The notes below the pieces were generated by a model, which saw nothing but the letters and a program-made list of their open reading frames with translations, ran no database searches and was not told the DNA's origin. Positions 46,587-57,973 of a stretch of DNA of 64,000 bases are shown piece after piece. Source of the stretch: Chamaecyparis obtusa (lineage: Eukaryota > Streptophyta > Pinopsida > Cupressales > Cupressaceae); NCBI GenBank assembly GCA_027943335.1, contig BSBK01002080.1:624001-688000 (forward strand). Direction: 5' to 3'. The number at the start of each line of letters is the position of its first letter. Position 1 is the first letter of the stretch. The translations under genes and the position numbers were made by a program.

Positions 46587-46904
46587 GTTCCCTTTGCTCT
46601 ATCTACCGATGGCGACATGAGATCCTGATTGATTCTTGACAATACAAGAACCTTGCCCAAACTCCAACAGGTATCCTTTGTTGTTCAGTTGAGACACACT
46701 CATTAGATTCTACACAAGTCCTTCTACCCAATACACATCTTTGCAAACAGCTTCATTGCCAAGTTGTATTGAGCCTTTGCCTCTGATAATACAGAGAGCA
46801 TTATTAGCAAAAGTCACTGATCCACAATCATTTAGCTTCAGGCTGATGAACTTGTTTTTGTCACATGTCATGTGGTGAGTGCATCCACTATCAATGATCC
46901 AGTC
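46587..46904 (-). pseudogene. Copia aspartic protease, element 4
   Basis: DDWIIDSGCTHHMTCDKNKF contains the protease active-site Asp-Ser-Gly. Downstream wording such as LMSVSQLNNKGYLLEFGQGS is typical of the copia protease to pre-integrase link. Element 2 inserted just upstream of the active site, at the TSD GTCAC. Confidence 0.9.
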
Positions 46905-46909
46905 GTCAC

Positions 46910-49900
46910 TGTAATGTCCCCGTTTTCAGTCTCTTGGGATTAGCTTGGTTTGGCAACCCTCGCAAGCTAATCAAGTGATTAGAGGGGGTCAGTTGGCGGA
47001 GCAAGTGTTGGGATTCCTTTCTGGAGGTTTAGATTACCTGGTCTGCTCTTCGTTCGGGTCAGTTTGGTCAACTTACTATTTTTAGTAAGTGGCATTTTTG
47101 GATATGGCCAGCTTTAGCAGGGTGTCTGCACGGGGTGTCAGATGTTTCTAGATTGAGTTTCAAGGGATCTCCAGTATGAGAGACTTACTATTTATAGTAA
47201 GTCTATTTTTGGCAGGGCAGTTGGAGTTGAGGCTCTAGTGTCAGAAACGAGTTATTTGCAGTCAGTGGCTTTCAGTGGCTTTTTATTTTAAAGTTATTGT
47301 TATTAAATTAAATTATTTTAATTTATTGACTTTATAACTTAATGTTATAAAATGAAGTTGTAATTAAAAAAAGTCTCTTAAGTGAAAAAAGTGAAGTTGA
47401 AGCTTTTTCGAAAAAGCTATATATTCAATTCGAAAAAAAGCACTTTCATTCACCCATGGATTTTGATAAAACTTTTGTTAAGAGAGAAATCGATTTTTCC
47501 TGAAGAGCTAGGGTTTGGACTTGGTCTTCATTCCTGGAGAGAGTTCTACAGCTTTCACTCGTGCTTGGTCTTCAGCTTTGGGAGAGAGCATTGAATTACT
47601 ACTGAAGATTCACCAGTTGGATTAAAAGACATTGTATGATTTGCAGATTTGTCTTGGTAATGAAATAAAGGCAAGGTTGTACGGTTTTTTTTGCTGCTGT
47701 CGTACTGTTGTACTGGGCCGTACATGTTGTACAGAATTGATTTTCTTTGCTGTTTGAGGCTCAGTTTTGGTCAAGGATTGTAATGACCCTAAATAGGCGT
47801 TTCATAAATTTCGCTCAAAATTCCCAACTTGGGTTTGGATCGCACTTGGGAATGGAGATTTTTTAATAATTAACATACGTCTTTGTGCATTAACATTATA
47901 CTAATAATAATCTCTAGTTTAATTATTACTAGCAGATGTATATATATCTAAATATTAGATAATAAGAATAATTGATTATATTGGCCCATTCCCACATATA
48001 CTCTAGAATATCCAGATAAATATGTTGGAAAGGCCATATATATATTCCTTATATATTAGAGCATTCAATAATATATAATATATAGAATGTTATATATAAA
48101 TAATTCTGATGTTATTATTAATAGACATTTACTATATATATATTAGTCCCTATTAGAACTACTTTCTCCTTCATAGAAATTAGATATATCATTTGGGTAG
48201 TATTGTTTGCTGAATATATCTACCATTGGCCTCTTAAGAGTTCGAATTATAATCTCATGTAACTTTTATAAATACCAATTATATTATACAACTCCTTCCT
48301 CGTACTTTGATATACGTCATTAATTCTCTATATTAGGCCTTCTCATATTGACTCTAACAAATTTGATTAGTGTTGGTAAAAATCATCACCAATGATTCCT
48401 GGATAAAGAATATCAACGAGCGAGTTGATATTTATGGAGTCAATAACATAAGACCCTTTGTCTCATTATCGTCTCTGTTTGAAGACTATCACATTCCCTT
48501 ATCATCTCCTACGATCTCCCTATTAACCATTGCTTGTATCCCTTCCGCCAATCACTGGTATCATCTCTTCATAGTCGTATTTCCCCACTGTGTATATTGA
48601 CCCCTGTGGATCTGTATCTACCGCTGATTCCTTTATTATATATGTCTGCCAGTAGAATGTGTTCACATTTTACAATGCCTGTCCTGATTTATATTCCATC
48701 GCCTTCTGCATATCAAATTAGTGATGATAATATTGTAGGCATCTGTGTGTTCCTATGACCGTCAGCTGTGACCAATATTTTATCCCTATTTAGTAACATC
48801 ACTTTCAGAATGGAAACTCCCGGTTAATGTCCTCCTCCCCGATCGTCCTGAATTGTATTGCAAACACTATTATATATCCCCCTATGCGTAGAATGGAGAA
48901 GAGTCGCGTCTTTGGGGAAAGGCACAGTGCCATCCAGGATTAATGTTTATTACCTAGCTTAGTATCGTTATGATATCCGTAACATTGATTGATATTATAT
49001 TATATATATTAATATAATTTAATATTAACATTAATTATATATTAATAGGCTTCTTTAATACTATTTATAGATTAATATTATATGTAGATTAATATTATTA
49101 ACTATTATATTGATTAAATTAATAATTGATTATTAATTGATTAATTTTATAATATTATTACTTAGATATTATCAACAAGGGAATTAATAATATTTGAGTA
49201 ATATTATTATTGGTATCAACAAGGGAATAATGCTATTGGTATTATTATTGATTAATAATATTGATTAGCTATATTTATTTGTTATATTGATCAATAATAT
49301 TGGTTACTAATATTATCAATTGATTATATATATTGATAGCTATTAAATATTAAATAGTCAATATTATTAATTATATTGATTGTAGATATTATTAAGATTA
49401 ATATGAATTTATATTAATTGTATATTAATACTAATATGATGGCTTAGTTATTGATATTGATTATTAATACATCATTAACATAGATTAGCTATTAACTTAT
49501 TAATTATTGTTATATTAATCAATATATTTAAGATCATGTTATTCACTATGTTTAAACAAGAATGTATATATTAACATATTTGTACATACATCAATTACGG
49601 CTTGTGACAAGGATACAGACCGATCCTGTTTGGTGCCTCATCAAGATGCTGCGTTTGGATTTATAGGGTTGCGTGAGGTATTGGAAGGAGCTGCGTTTGG
49701 ACTTTCTGGCTGGCTGCATGACTTCTCTGGCAGGTGGATTGCATTCTCCAAGTGCTGCGTATGACTTCAAGGAAGTGGCGTCACTTGTTTTGGAAGATTG
49801 TATTAGTAAGGTGCTTCCTGTTAATTAATACTTGTAATGATTTGGATAATTTCTCAGTTGTGGATGAACTTGATGAGCAATAGAATAATTTTAGTGCTGT

Positions 49901-50024
49901 ATGTTGTTAAAGTAAATTCCAAGACTGAATTTTACAAAATTATAATTGGCGGAGTTCTATTCAATTTGCAATTTAATTTGAGTTTTAAGCTAGTTAAAGC
50001 TAAGAGCCAGCCAAGCTCTTTACA
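46910..50024 (+). repeat. 5' LTR of element 2, split by a solo LTR
   Basis: The two pieces 46910-47778 and 49610-50024 (net about 1279 bp after removing the insert and one TSD copy) match 53381-54673. It starts TGTAATGTCCCC and ends CTCTTTACA. Hairpins of the ACTTACTA type lie at 47071-47090 and, with a perfect 10-bp stem, at 47181-47204. Confidence 0.93.
47774..49614. mobile_element. Solo LTR nested in the LTR of element 2
   Basis: The insert 47779-49609 (1831 bp) runs TGTAATGACC to TTGTGACA and is flanked by AGGAT at both sides. The uninterrupted site is seen in the 3' LTR near 54258. The second half (48960-49560) is almost pure A/T with ATTAATATTA words. No coding region is supported. Confidence 0.85.
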
Positions 50025-50025
50025 G

Positions 50026-50038
50026 TGGTATCAGGGCA
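50026..50038 (+). other. Primer-binding site of element 2
   Basis: TGGTATCAGGGCA matches the tRNA-Met site with two or three changes, one base after the LTR. Confidence 0.8.
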
Positions 50039-50123
50039 TTTTTCCTGCCATCCTGTGGGGTCTAGATTCATTTATATTCTGAAGTCATTTTAAAAGTGAT
50101 CAGCACTTCCACTTTCCCTAGCT

Positions 50124-52927
50124 ATGAATAAATACAAGAGGCCCAGTTTTGGAAGTCGCCGAAGCAGTATGGGAAAAAGAGAGGAATTAAATGCCTTAGT
50201 AGAAAGTATGGAAAGACTTAGGCTACATCAACAGAGATTGGAAGAGAGTTTTTCGGATCCAGTGATAGTAGACAAGGCAGCGAGGTATATGGTCTCTGCT
50301 TTTAGAAGGCCGACATCGAGTTTGTAGGGAAGAAGGCTTGAGTTTTTCCCGACAGGTGTCCATGATACTGATGTTCCTATATCTAGTACAGCACCTGCTA
50401 ATCCTATCCACGGTGCTGATGATGGATTGAATTCACAGGGACATGTGGATGTTTCAGTACCATTGGTTGACAGCAGCGCTGAGCACCATCAGGTTGAGGT
50501 TCCCAGAGTAGTCACTACGGTTTGTACAGAGGCAGTTGATACTGTAGTTATCACTGAGTGTTCAGACTGTTCTGTGGAGGGAGTTGTTATTGGAGATTTT
50601 TATGTCAGCTGTAGTAGTGTTTCTCTAGTCCAGGAGGCAGTTGCTTCCTCAAATGGGACCAAGGCATGTACGAAGTCTCCCAGTGGTGATGTTGGTGATC
50701 TGGGCATTACAGCGGGGTCAGTTGATGACAGTTTATGCTCCATCATTATTGGTGCACAGCCTGACGTTGAGTCGTGTCTGCAAAGTCAGGCGTCAGCAAT
50801 TGAGATTTTAGCGAGAGATGTGGAAGCTGATAGTATAGACACATATGATAACACTTTTGAGGATGATGTGAGCTGCATCGGGCACGACACCCCCCGTGAG
50901 ATGTTGGGTGATGACTGCGAGGAGCGTATGAGCTCTGACAGTTTAGAGGTTTATGATAGCAGTCACAGTGTGGGATCGGTACAGGAAACAATGGTTTTTT
51001 CCTGTGTTAAGGATGTGAGCATGGAGCTATCTAGTGATGACACTCATGATAGGAGTGTTGCAGTTGAGTGGGTGACATAGTTTCATGCCACAGTATAGTT
51101 GATTCACATGACGACATTGAGTCGTGTATACAACCAGAGTTAGTGGAGGGGTCACGGATAGATGATGTGGACACTAGCATCACAGATATTTCCAATGCTG
51201 AGAGTGAGGATGATGAGTGTTGTAGTGTTTCTGGCTTTCTATATCTGACTTTGGGGGTGGACTCAGCGTTGTCATATGGTGGTGGTGGGTTCCAGGATTT
51301 TGTGTTACAGGGACTCACGAATGAGGGGGAAGCATATGAGTGGCAAGAGTTTGTTACAACCAGGGCTTCCACTTCTAGAGAGGGGGTTACTTCATCGGTG
51401 ACTCATGAGGATAATTTTTCCTGCAGCGGGACATGTTTGATTTATCAGACCCAGGGGGAGGACTCTGAGTTGTTAGTGAGTGAGGATGGATCCCAAGATC
51501 TGGATTGTCAGGCGGTTGCAGAGGATGAGGTAGTTGGAGATTGTGTTAAGTTAGATTCAGCAGCAGCTTCTTCAGGGTTAGATGAGGACAAGTCTGATGC
51601 CTGTACTCAGTTTGTAGATGTGTGCTTGGGTGAAAGTAAACAAAGATACGGTGATCTCGAGGGGAGTTTGTTGGATGCAGCTTCCTCTCATATTGTAGAC
51701 AGTGCGTTTGAGGTTGTTCATAGGAGGCTTGTTGTGCAAAGTCATCATGTGACTAGCCAATTGCAAGTTGATAAGAGAGATATTACTTCTACTCTCGAGC
51801 ATTTTGATGCCACTCGTCAGTTATTGGCTGTTAATGGTTGGGGTGCCCCTATGATAGACGAGCACAGTGGTGGTTACCTTTCCCTGACAGAGATTCATTC
51901 CTTGCGGGAGGCTATCAGGATTTTGAGACAAGACTACTTACAGATGGTAGCCGACCGAGATCACCTAGTTGAATGGGGGAGTACAGCATATGAGGCACTG
52001 ATGGACAGAGAGGAGGAGATAAGTGAGCTTACTCAAGAGCTCACGACTACTGAGGCTTTAGAGGGCACTCAACAAGCTCTTCAGGAGTCGCAGATCTAGT
52101 TAGAGGAGGTGACCGTGGAGTTGGAGGATTTACAGTCCACACCAGCCCCAAACCCAGTTCAATTGCACATTGAGGTAGTTGGTGGTGAGTTTGCTTCTAC
52201 GGTTGGGGATGAGCGACATGATGATGTGACAGACACATCTGTTCAGGATGTGGTTGCAGTAGGTATGTATGAGGTAAGAGTATCAGTGTGATCAAGCTCG
52301 CATATTGATTTGCTTCCTTTTGCTAGAAGTGAATCTATTTCTTCATATCATATAGCTGATAGCATGGGGCAGTTGGCAGTGCCACATTATCAGAGTGATC
52401 AGCTATGGGTTGCGGGGGAGCAAGTTGATGCTTCCATGTATAATTTCTACTGCACCGAGTCATTCATGGAGTATTTACTTGAGAGTGCAGACGTGCGAGG
52501 GGATTCATATAGAGTGTCTGAGGGTACTCTCATCCGAGGTTCTTGTGCTATTCAAAGGTTGGTAGTGAAGATTGTGGAGACTCTATCTACGATGCTTCCC
52601 CACAGGGATTTCGAGGTTGGGTTTTCTGAGAGGGTTGCTCAAGATCCGAACCAGCCTGCGGTTATGAGGAATCAGAGATTGGAGCCATCTCATGATTCCC
52701 AGTTGGGTAATGATGAGCCATTGACGGAGATTGGGGCTTTCTACCGGCATTATACGGTGGGGTATGTTCATCATTTTTCTTTTGACCCAGAGGTAGAAGA
52801 TTTGATTTCACGCAGGTGTATATCGGTTCCAGTTTCTTACCATCCATTATGGGATGGATTAGTACCATCTTTTGCAGATGGAATTGGCAATTGCAAGTTG
52901 GACAACTTGCAGTATTCACACACCTAG
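50124..52927 (+). pseudogene. Long acidic coiled-coil protein of element 2
   Basis: Starting at an ATG 86 bases after the primer site, the frame continues through a TAG at 50325 to 51080. It shifts one phase near 51070 and then runs to 52927 with stops at 52097 and 52289. The result is about 930 residues. The N-terminus is basic and helical (MNKYKRPSFGSRRSSMGKRE); the middle is dominated by Asp, Glu, Ser, Val and Cys. A coiled coil (REEEISELTQELTTTEALEG) follows IRILRQDYLQMVADRDHL, and the C-terminus is globular. No zinc knuckle, protease or RT is seen. Related to the protein in element 1. Function unknown. Confidence 0.7.
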
Positions 52928-53350
52928 GACAGTTTATCAGAAGTTAGAGCTGGTAACAGTGATTCAGGCACTTTTGGTCATTGTCATCTTCTTAGTGCAG
53001 TTGGGTGTGAGTGTGAGTTAGACAGGGACTCAAGTTTTGGCAGAATTGATGTTTCAGTTGGGTTGAGTTCCGCCGGGTTAGACAGGGACTCGAGTTTTGG
53101 CAGAATTGATGTTTCAGTTGGGTTGAGTTCCACCGGGTTGTTTTCTGCATCGGCATCTACAGTTGGTCTACGATGTTGTTTTCAGTGATGTCAGTTATTT
53201 GGGTGTTGAGGGCAGTTTCTCAGATGCTAGTGTCTGTTCTGTTGATGTTAGTATTTTCTTCACAAGAGTATGGTGAGGATTGGGACATTACATATGACCA
53301 TCCTTGGGATCCGAGTGGAATGTGATGTTGCTTGTTTTTTCCTGATTGCT
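52928..53350 (+). mobile_element. Element 2 3' internal region with a 65-base tandem duplication
   Basis: Non-coding as it stands. TTAGACAGGGACTC... followed by TTGGCAGAATTGATGTTTC is present twice in tandem (about 53015-53080 and 53080-53145). The remainder continues the Ser/Asp-rich codon style without an open frame. Confidence 0.6.
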
Positions 53351-53380
53351 TGAGGACAAGCAATCTTGGAAAGGGAAGAC
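53348..53380 (+). other. Pre-polypurine hairpin and polypurine tract, element 2
   Basis: A perfect stem GATTGCTTG/CAAGCAATC with loop AGGA (about 53344-53365) precedes GGAAAGGGAAGAC, which abuts the LTR start. It is equivalent to 34587-34627. Confidence 0.8.
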
Positions 53381-54673
53381 TATAATGTCCCCGTTTTCAG
53401 TCTCTTGGGATTAGCTTGGTTTGGCGACCCTTGCAAGCTAATCAGGTGATCAGAGGGGGTCAGTTGGCGGAGCCAGTGTTGGGATTTCATTCTGGAGGTT
53501 CAGATTACCTTGTCTGCTCTTCATTCGGGTCAGTTTGGTCAACTTACTATTTTTAGTAAGTGGCATTTTTGGGTATGGCCAGCTTTAGCAGGATGTCTGC
53601 ACAAGGTGTCAAATGTTTCTAGATTAAGTTTAAGTGGATCTCCAGTATGAGAGACTTACTATTTACAGTAAGTCTATTTTTGGCAAATGGCTATTTTTGG
53701 CAGGGCAGTTGCAGTTGAGGCTCTGGTGTGAGAAACGAGTTCGTTGCAGTCAGTGGGTTTCAGTGGCTTTTTATTTTAAAGTTATTGTTATTAAATTAAA
53801 TTATTTTAATTTAATGACTTTATAACTTAATGTTATAAAATGTTGTAATTAAAAAAAGCCTCTTGAGTGAAAACAGTGAAGTTGAAACTTTTTCTGAAAA
53901 AGCTATATATTCAATTCGAAAAAAAGAACTTTCATTCACCCATTGATTTTGATAAAACTTTTGTTGAGAGAAAAATCGATTTTTCCTAGAGAGCTAGGAT
54001 TTGGACTTGGTCTTCATTCCTAGAGAGAGTTCTACAGCTTTCACTCGTGCTTGGTCTTCAGCTTTGGGAGAGAGCATTGAATTACTACTGAAGATTCACC
54101 AATTGGATTAAAATACATTGTACGATTTGAAGATTTGTCTTGGTGATGGAATAAAGGCAAGGTTGTACGGTTTTTTTGCTGCTGTCGTACTGCTGTACTG
54201 GGCCGTACATGTTGTACGGCATTGATTTTCTTTGCTGTTTGAGGCTTGGTTTTGGTCAAGGATACAAACCGATCATGTTTGGTGCCTCATAAAGATGTTG
54301 CATTTGGATTTATGGGGTTGGGTGAGGTATTGGAAGGAGCTACATTTGGACTTTCTGGCTAGCTGCCTGACTTCTCTGGCAGTTGCATTGCATTCTCCAA
54401 GTGCTGCGTATGACTTCAAGGAAGTGGCGTCACTTGTTTTTAAAGATTGTATTAGTAAGGTGCTCCCTATTAATTAATACTTGTAATGATTTGGATAACT
54501 TCTTAGCTGTAGATGAACTTGATGAGCAATAGAATAATTTTAGTGCTGTATGTTGTTAAAGTAAATTCCAAGACTGAATTTTACAAAATTATAATTGGCG
54601 GGATTCTATTCAATTTGCAATTTAATTAGAGCTTTAAGCTAGTTAAAGCTAAGAGCCAGCCAGGCTCTTTACA
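53381..54673 (+). repeat. 3' LTR of element 2
   Basis: 1293 bp, starting TATAATGTCCCC (the 5' copy has TGTAATG, so the terminal G has changed) and ending CTCTTTACA. Hairpins lie at 53542-53561 and 53652-53675. Confidence 0.93.
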
Positions 54674-54678
54674 GTCAC

Positions 54679-54931
54679 ATTGATGGGATCTAGAGATAAG
54701 TGTCATTTAACTTATCACGATGCTTTCTTCTTTTATTGCCACAAAGGAAATTTCATCATCTCCTGATTCTTCAGATTCATTGTCCGTGACACCTTCCTCA
54801 GCAAGCTAGCACTCCTTTCCTTTGTTCTTGAATCAGTTGAACTTTTCTTTATTTTCATTTTCTGGACACCTAGCAGCAATCTGTTCTATCTTATTGCAAG
54901 AAAAGCACTTCAATGGAGGTTTCCCTTTCTA
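54679..54931 (-). pseudogene. Gag zinc knuckle and gag-protease linker, copia element 4
   Basis: Minus-strand translation gives PPLKCFSCNKIEQIAARCPE, a CCHC knuckle whose His has become Gln, then an acidic linker (VTDNESEESGDEISFVAIKE). Two stops interrupt it. It continues into the protease at 46904 across element 2. Confidence 0.75.
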
Positions 54932-55714
54932 CTTCCCTTTTCCTCTTGGAAATCTCCTTGCGATGAGTGTTTCAAACTCATCCTGCTCTAGTTTTTCTAA
55001 GAGTAGATTTTCAATGAAATTACCAGACTTACCGGTAGAACTATTACCAGTCTCTCTTCCTTTCTTGGTGGAAGCAATATTTACAGAAGACTTAAAAGCA
55101 ACATCTAACATGGGTAAGTTGTTATCATAATTGCTTAATTCAAAAGCAGTCAACTTACCGATAAGAGAGTCAAGGGTGACTTGAGATGTGCTCACTAATC
55201 TGAGCTCCTGTAAGGCTAAGATCTTGATAGCATATTGTGGTCTTAGCGTCCTCAGTATCTTGCTTATCACATCTTGCTCACTCAGTGTTCCTCCAGCACT
55301 TTTGAAGGAGTTCATCACTTCTTTTATTCTATTGCTATAGTGCTCAATGTCTTCTCCTTTGTTCATCTTCATGTCATCATATTTGTCTCTAAGGCTTTCT
55401 ACTTTTGCTCTTTGAACATGTGGATCGCCTATGTTCACCGTTTGTAGCTTAGCCCACATTTGGCAAGCTATAGTCAGATGTTCGATTTCTGCACAGACAT
55501 GATCAGGGAGCGTACTAGCTATCATATCCATTGCAGTTGTGTATTCACTTTTGATCTTCAGTTGATCAGCTGTCAAGATACCAGTGGGTTCGCTGTAATC
55601 ATTGATTACATGAGTCCATAATTGATCTCCGGTGGTTTTCATGTACAACTTCATTCTGTTGCACCATAAAGTGAAGTTTTCCTTAGAAAACTTGGGTTCT
55701 TCCTTCCTCATCAT
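54929..55714 (-). CDS. Copia gag, element 4 (UBN2-type)
   Basis: 261 codons from MMRKEEPKFSKENFTLWCNR without a stop until just before the zinc knuckle. It has the hallmarks of plant copia gag: W near residue 17 followed by an RMKLYMKTTGDQLW phrase, TAMDMIASTLPDHVCAEI, AKLQTVNIGDPHVQRAKVES, and RIKEVMNSFKSAGG. Gag forms the virus-like particle shell. The start codon is 46 bases after the primer site, the usual position. The gag part looks intact although the rest of the element is destroyed. Confidence 0.9.
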   Translation of the reverse strand: MMRKEEPKFSKENFTLWCNRMKLYMKTTGDQLWTHVINDYSEPTGILTADQLKIKSEYTTAMDMIASTLPDHVCAEIEHLTIACQMWAKLQTVNIGDPHVQRAKVESLRDKYDDMKMNKGEDIEHYSNRIKEVMNSFKSAGGTLSEQDVISKILRTLRPQYAIKILALQELRLVSTSQVTLDSLIGKLTAFELSNYDNNLPMLDVAFKSSVNIASTKKGRETGNSSTGKSGNFIENLLLEKLEQDEFETLIARRFPRGKGK

Positions 55715-55759
55715 TTGATTGATTCCTTGTTGTGGTTAAGTAGAACAGAAAAGGAACTT

Positions 55760-55772
55760 GGCTCTGATACCA
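55760..55772 (-). other. Primer-binding site of copia element 4
   Basis: Plus-strand GGCTCTGATACCA is the complement of TGGTATCAGAGCC. It lies between gag and the LTR end at 55775 and sets the minus orientation. Confidence 0.92.
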
Positions 55773-55774
55773 AT

Positions 55775-57079
55775 TGATGGTCCCAACTGGTGCTGAGAGG
55801 GGACAGGTGAATTAGCACCTACTAAAATTTGAAGACAATCTGATATAATCTAACTAAAACTGCATGCAGAACAAATTCTATCACACAAATAATTATCACA
55901 AGATCAAAGCAGTAGAGAACACCAGATGTATCACATGGAAACCCAAAGCAAGAGAAAACCACAGTTTGAGTAGAAGTCACAAATTTTGCACTCTTCTGAA
56001 GTGCGCCCTGTTAGGAGCCTTCCCTGTTAAAGGATTACAAACACATTGCTAGATGCGACCCGGTTAAGGGATTTAAGAAATAAGGCCTACTAAAGCCTAC
56101 CTTGATAGAGGACTTTAAAACATCTACTCGATGTCACCCGGTTAATGGATTTAATACAAGGGACCTGTTAATGTCCACCCAAATACTGAGATTTTTGCTA
56201 TTGCAATTGTCAGAGAGCAATAGAGGGTTTGATCTTTTTGAGATGGCTTTGTTGAGCCTGATAAGATCATTGTATTCATCAACAGAGAGTCATCACCAGG
56301 CACCACAGGTATGCTCTCTCCAGATTGTTGTGCTTCCTTGCACAGTCTTCTCTTCTTCTTTTCTTCACCTTTTCGTAGCTTTGTTCAACGTACAGGTTCA
56401 CTCTTTTTCTTCTTCGCATAATGAAGGCAAACGATATTTTTCACAGGCTGAAGAATAAATAGACTTTCTACCCTTCCCGCTTTTTCCATGTGCAACTTTC
56501 GTAAAGATCTCCTTTGGATCCATCATCCAGTAGAGTCTTAGTATAGAGAGGAAACATCAAATGCATGCAAAAATGCTTTTTTCTATTTTGTAAAGGAAGC
56601 GACGGTTGCGTGTCGCATACTTTCCTAAACTTGAGATTCTGTCATGTTTTAATGTCTTAATTTTCAGCATTAAATCCTTCAATTGTGTCTTGCACCGATC
56701 TTTTATATAACACAAAGTTCTCTATTCTTTGTGGAACAAATCTCAGTCAAAGAGTCACTTACCACTTTGTCAACTATGACTTTCACCGGTTCATCAATCT
56801 CGATGATATCTCACTGATCAAAGATGATCAGTTTACATCCTTAGGTAGTGTACACGTCTTTGTCTTCACTTGTCACTCTTCCTTTCTTTGTCTATATCGG
56901 TTTGGTTCCTCGGTTTCGGTTATATACGTTACTAGTCACTGCTCTAGTTCTCCGGTTATTTACAGGTCACTACTCTGGTTTTCCGGTTAGTGACTTCACC
57001 GGTGTAATTTTCCCAATCACAACTTGACTGAAAACACCTTCTGATAGCCTTTCTGTCTCGGGTGTGGATCGAGTGTGGT
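55775..57079 (-). repeat. 5' LTR of copia element 4, interrupted by the chromovirus
   Basis: It begins TGATGGTCCCAACTGG; the first 467 bases match 41471-41936. The remainder (56242-57079) has no second copy in the window and may be authentic LTR or another insertion. The chromovirus LTR starts at 57080, so the outer end of this LTR is not visible. Confidence 0.65.
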
Positions 57080-57973
57080 TGTAACAGCCTATGTGAAACC
57101 GTACGGTGGAAGACCGTCCAGTGGTGAAGAGACCGTATGGTGGAAGACCATACGGTGGTGAAGAGACCGTCCAGTGGTGAAGAGACCGTACAGTGGAAGA
57201 CCGTCCGGTGGTGAAGAGATCGGTTGGTGGAAGATTGTCCGGTGGTGAAGAGACCGTCCGGTGGTAAAGAGACCGTACGGTGGAAGACTATCCGGTGGTG
57301 AAGAGACCATTCGATGGAAGACAGTCCAGTGGTGAAGAGACCGTCTGGTGGTGAAGAGACCGTATGGTGGTGAAGAGACTGTAAGATGGAAGACCATCCA
57401 GTGGTGAAGAGACCGTACTGTGGGATGTCGTACAGTGGTGAAGAGGTCGTACGGTGGGAGACCGTATAGTGTCTGGCAACTCGGCAAGAAAGCCGCACGA
57501 GCGAAATGATGTTTGTCCTCCCTGGTGTGAAATAATGTAAATTTCGATATGATCGATATTAATTAAAACATGCAAGGCAAGCAACTGAACAATATTTGCA
57601 AGGAAGACTAGATTGATGTTACAAATAATATTCCGTATTTTTCCCAAATCTAACACAACAGAATAAACAGAAAAGTGTGAGCGTTGAATCCCACCAAAAC
57701 TACAAATGCCAAATAAGGAGGATCTTTCACTTGCGAAATGGTAGCCAACAAGAATTTGCAAATACAAATAAAATATCAAATCTCAACATGCTAATTTCAT
57801 CCTACATGCCGGGCATAAATACCCGTCGGAAAACTCTGGAGGCTACACAAATAGAACCGACAACAACAACTACAACTACACCAACAAATAAAAAAAATGG
57901 GCCCAAGATAAACTAAATGGATTGGGACCCAAATACAAATTTATTATTATTCATTTAATGACGGGGACATTAC
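57080..57973 (-). repeat. 3' LTR of chromovirus (element 3)
   Basis: On the minus strand it starts TGTAATGTCCCC at 57973, just after the chromodomain-end coding and a purine-rich GGGACAGGAGGAC. It probably ends GGCTGTTACA at 57080, giving 894 bp. The right boundary is secure; the left is inferred from the TGT/ACA ends because the other LTR is outside the window. It contains a minisatellite. Confidence 0.7.
57108..57465. repeat. Minisatellite of 15- and 19-bp units in the chromovirus LTR
   Basis: About twenty units built on GACCGTACGGTGGTGAAGA (19 bp) or GACCGTACGGTGGAA (15 bp) are mixed irregularly. ACCGTACGGT is a perfect palindrome in several units. Minus-strand reading frames here are translations of the repeat, not genes. 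Confidence 0.9.

Larger units (their letters stand above)
46905..54678 (+). mobile_element. Non-autonomous LTR element 2, TSD GTCAC
   Basis: The element spans 46910-54673 between direct repeats GTCAC (46905-46909 and 54674-54678). Net of a nested solo LTR it is about 5.9 kb. LTRs are 46910-50024 (including the nested insert) and 53381-54673. A primer site follows the first and a purine tract precedes the second. No pol is encoded; one long decayed ORF fills the interior. It lies inside the protease region of copia element 4. Confidence 0.93.

Noticed and set aside
56521..56560. Outer end and TSD of the copia element 4 LTR at AACATCA-AATGCA
   Set aside because: The left flank is TATGCA, so the repeat is off by one and one base; sequence beyond still looks LTR-like, and the chromovirus probably interrupts the LTR.
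56956..57498. Minus-strand frames of 132-180 residues with HRTVSSPPDGLFTT repeats
   Set aside because: Translations of the minisatellite in all three frames; no start, domain or conservation evidence.
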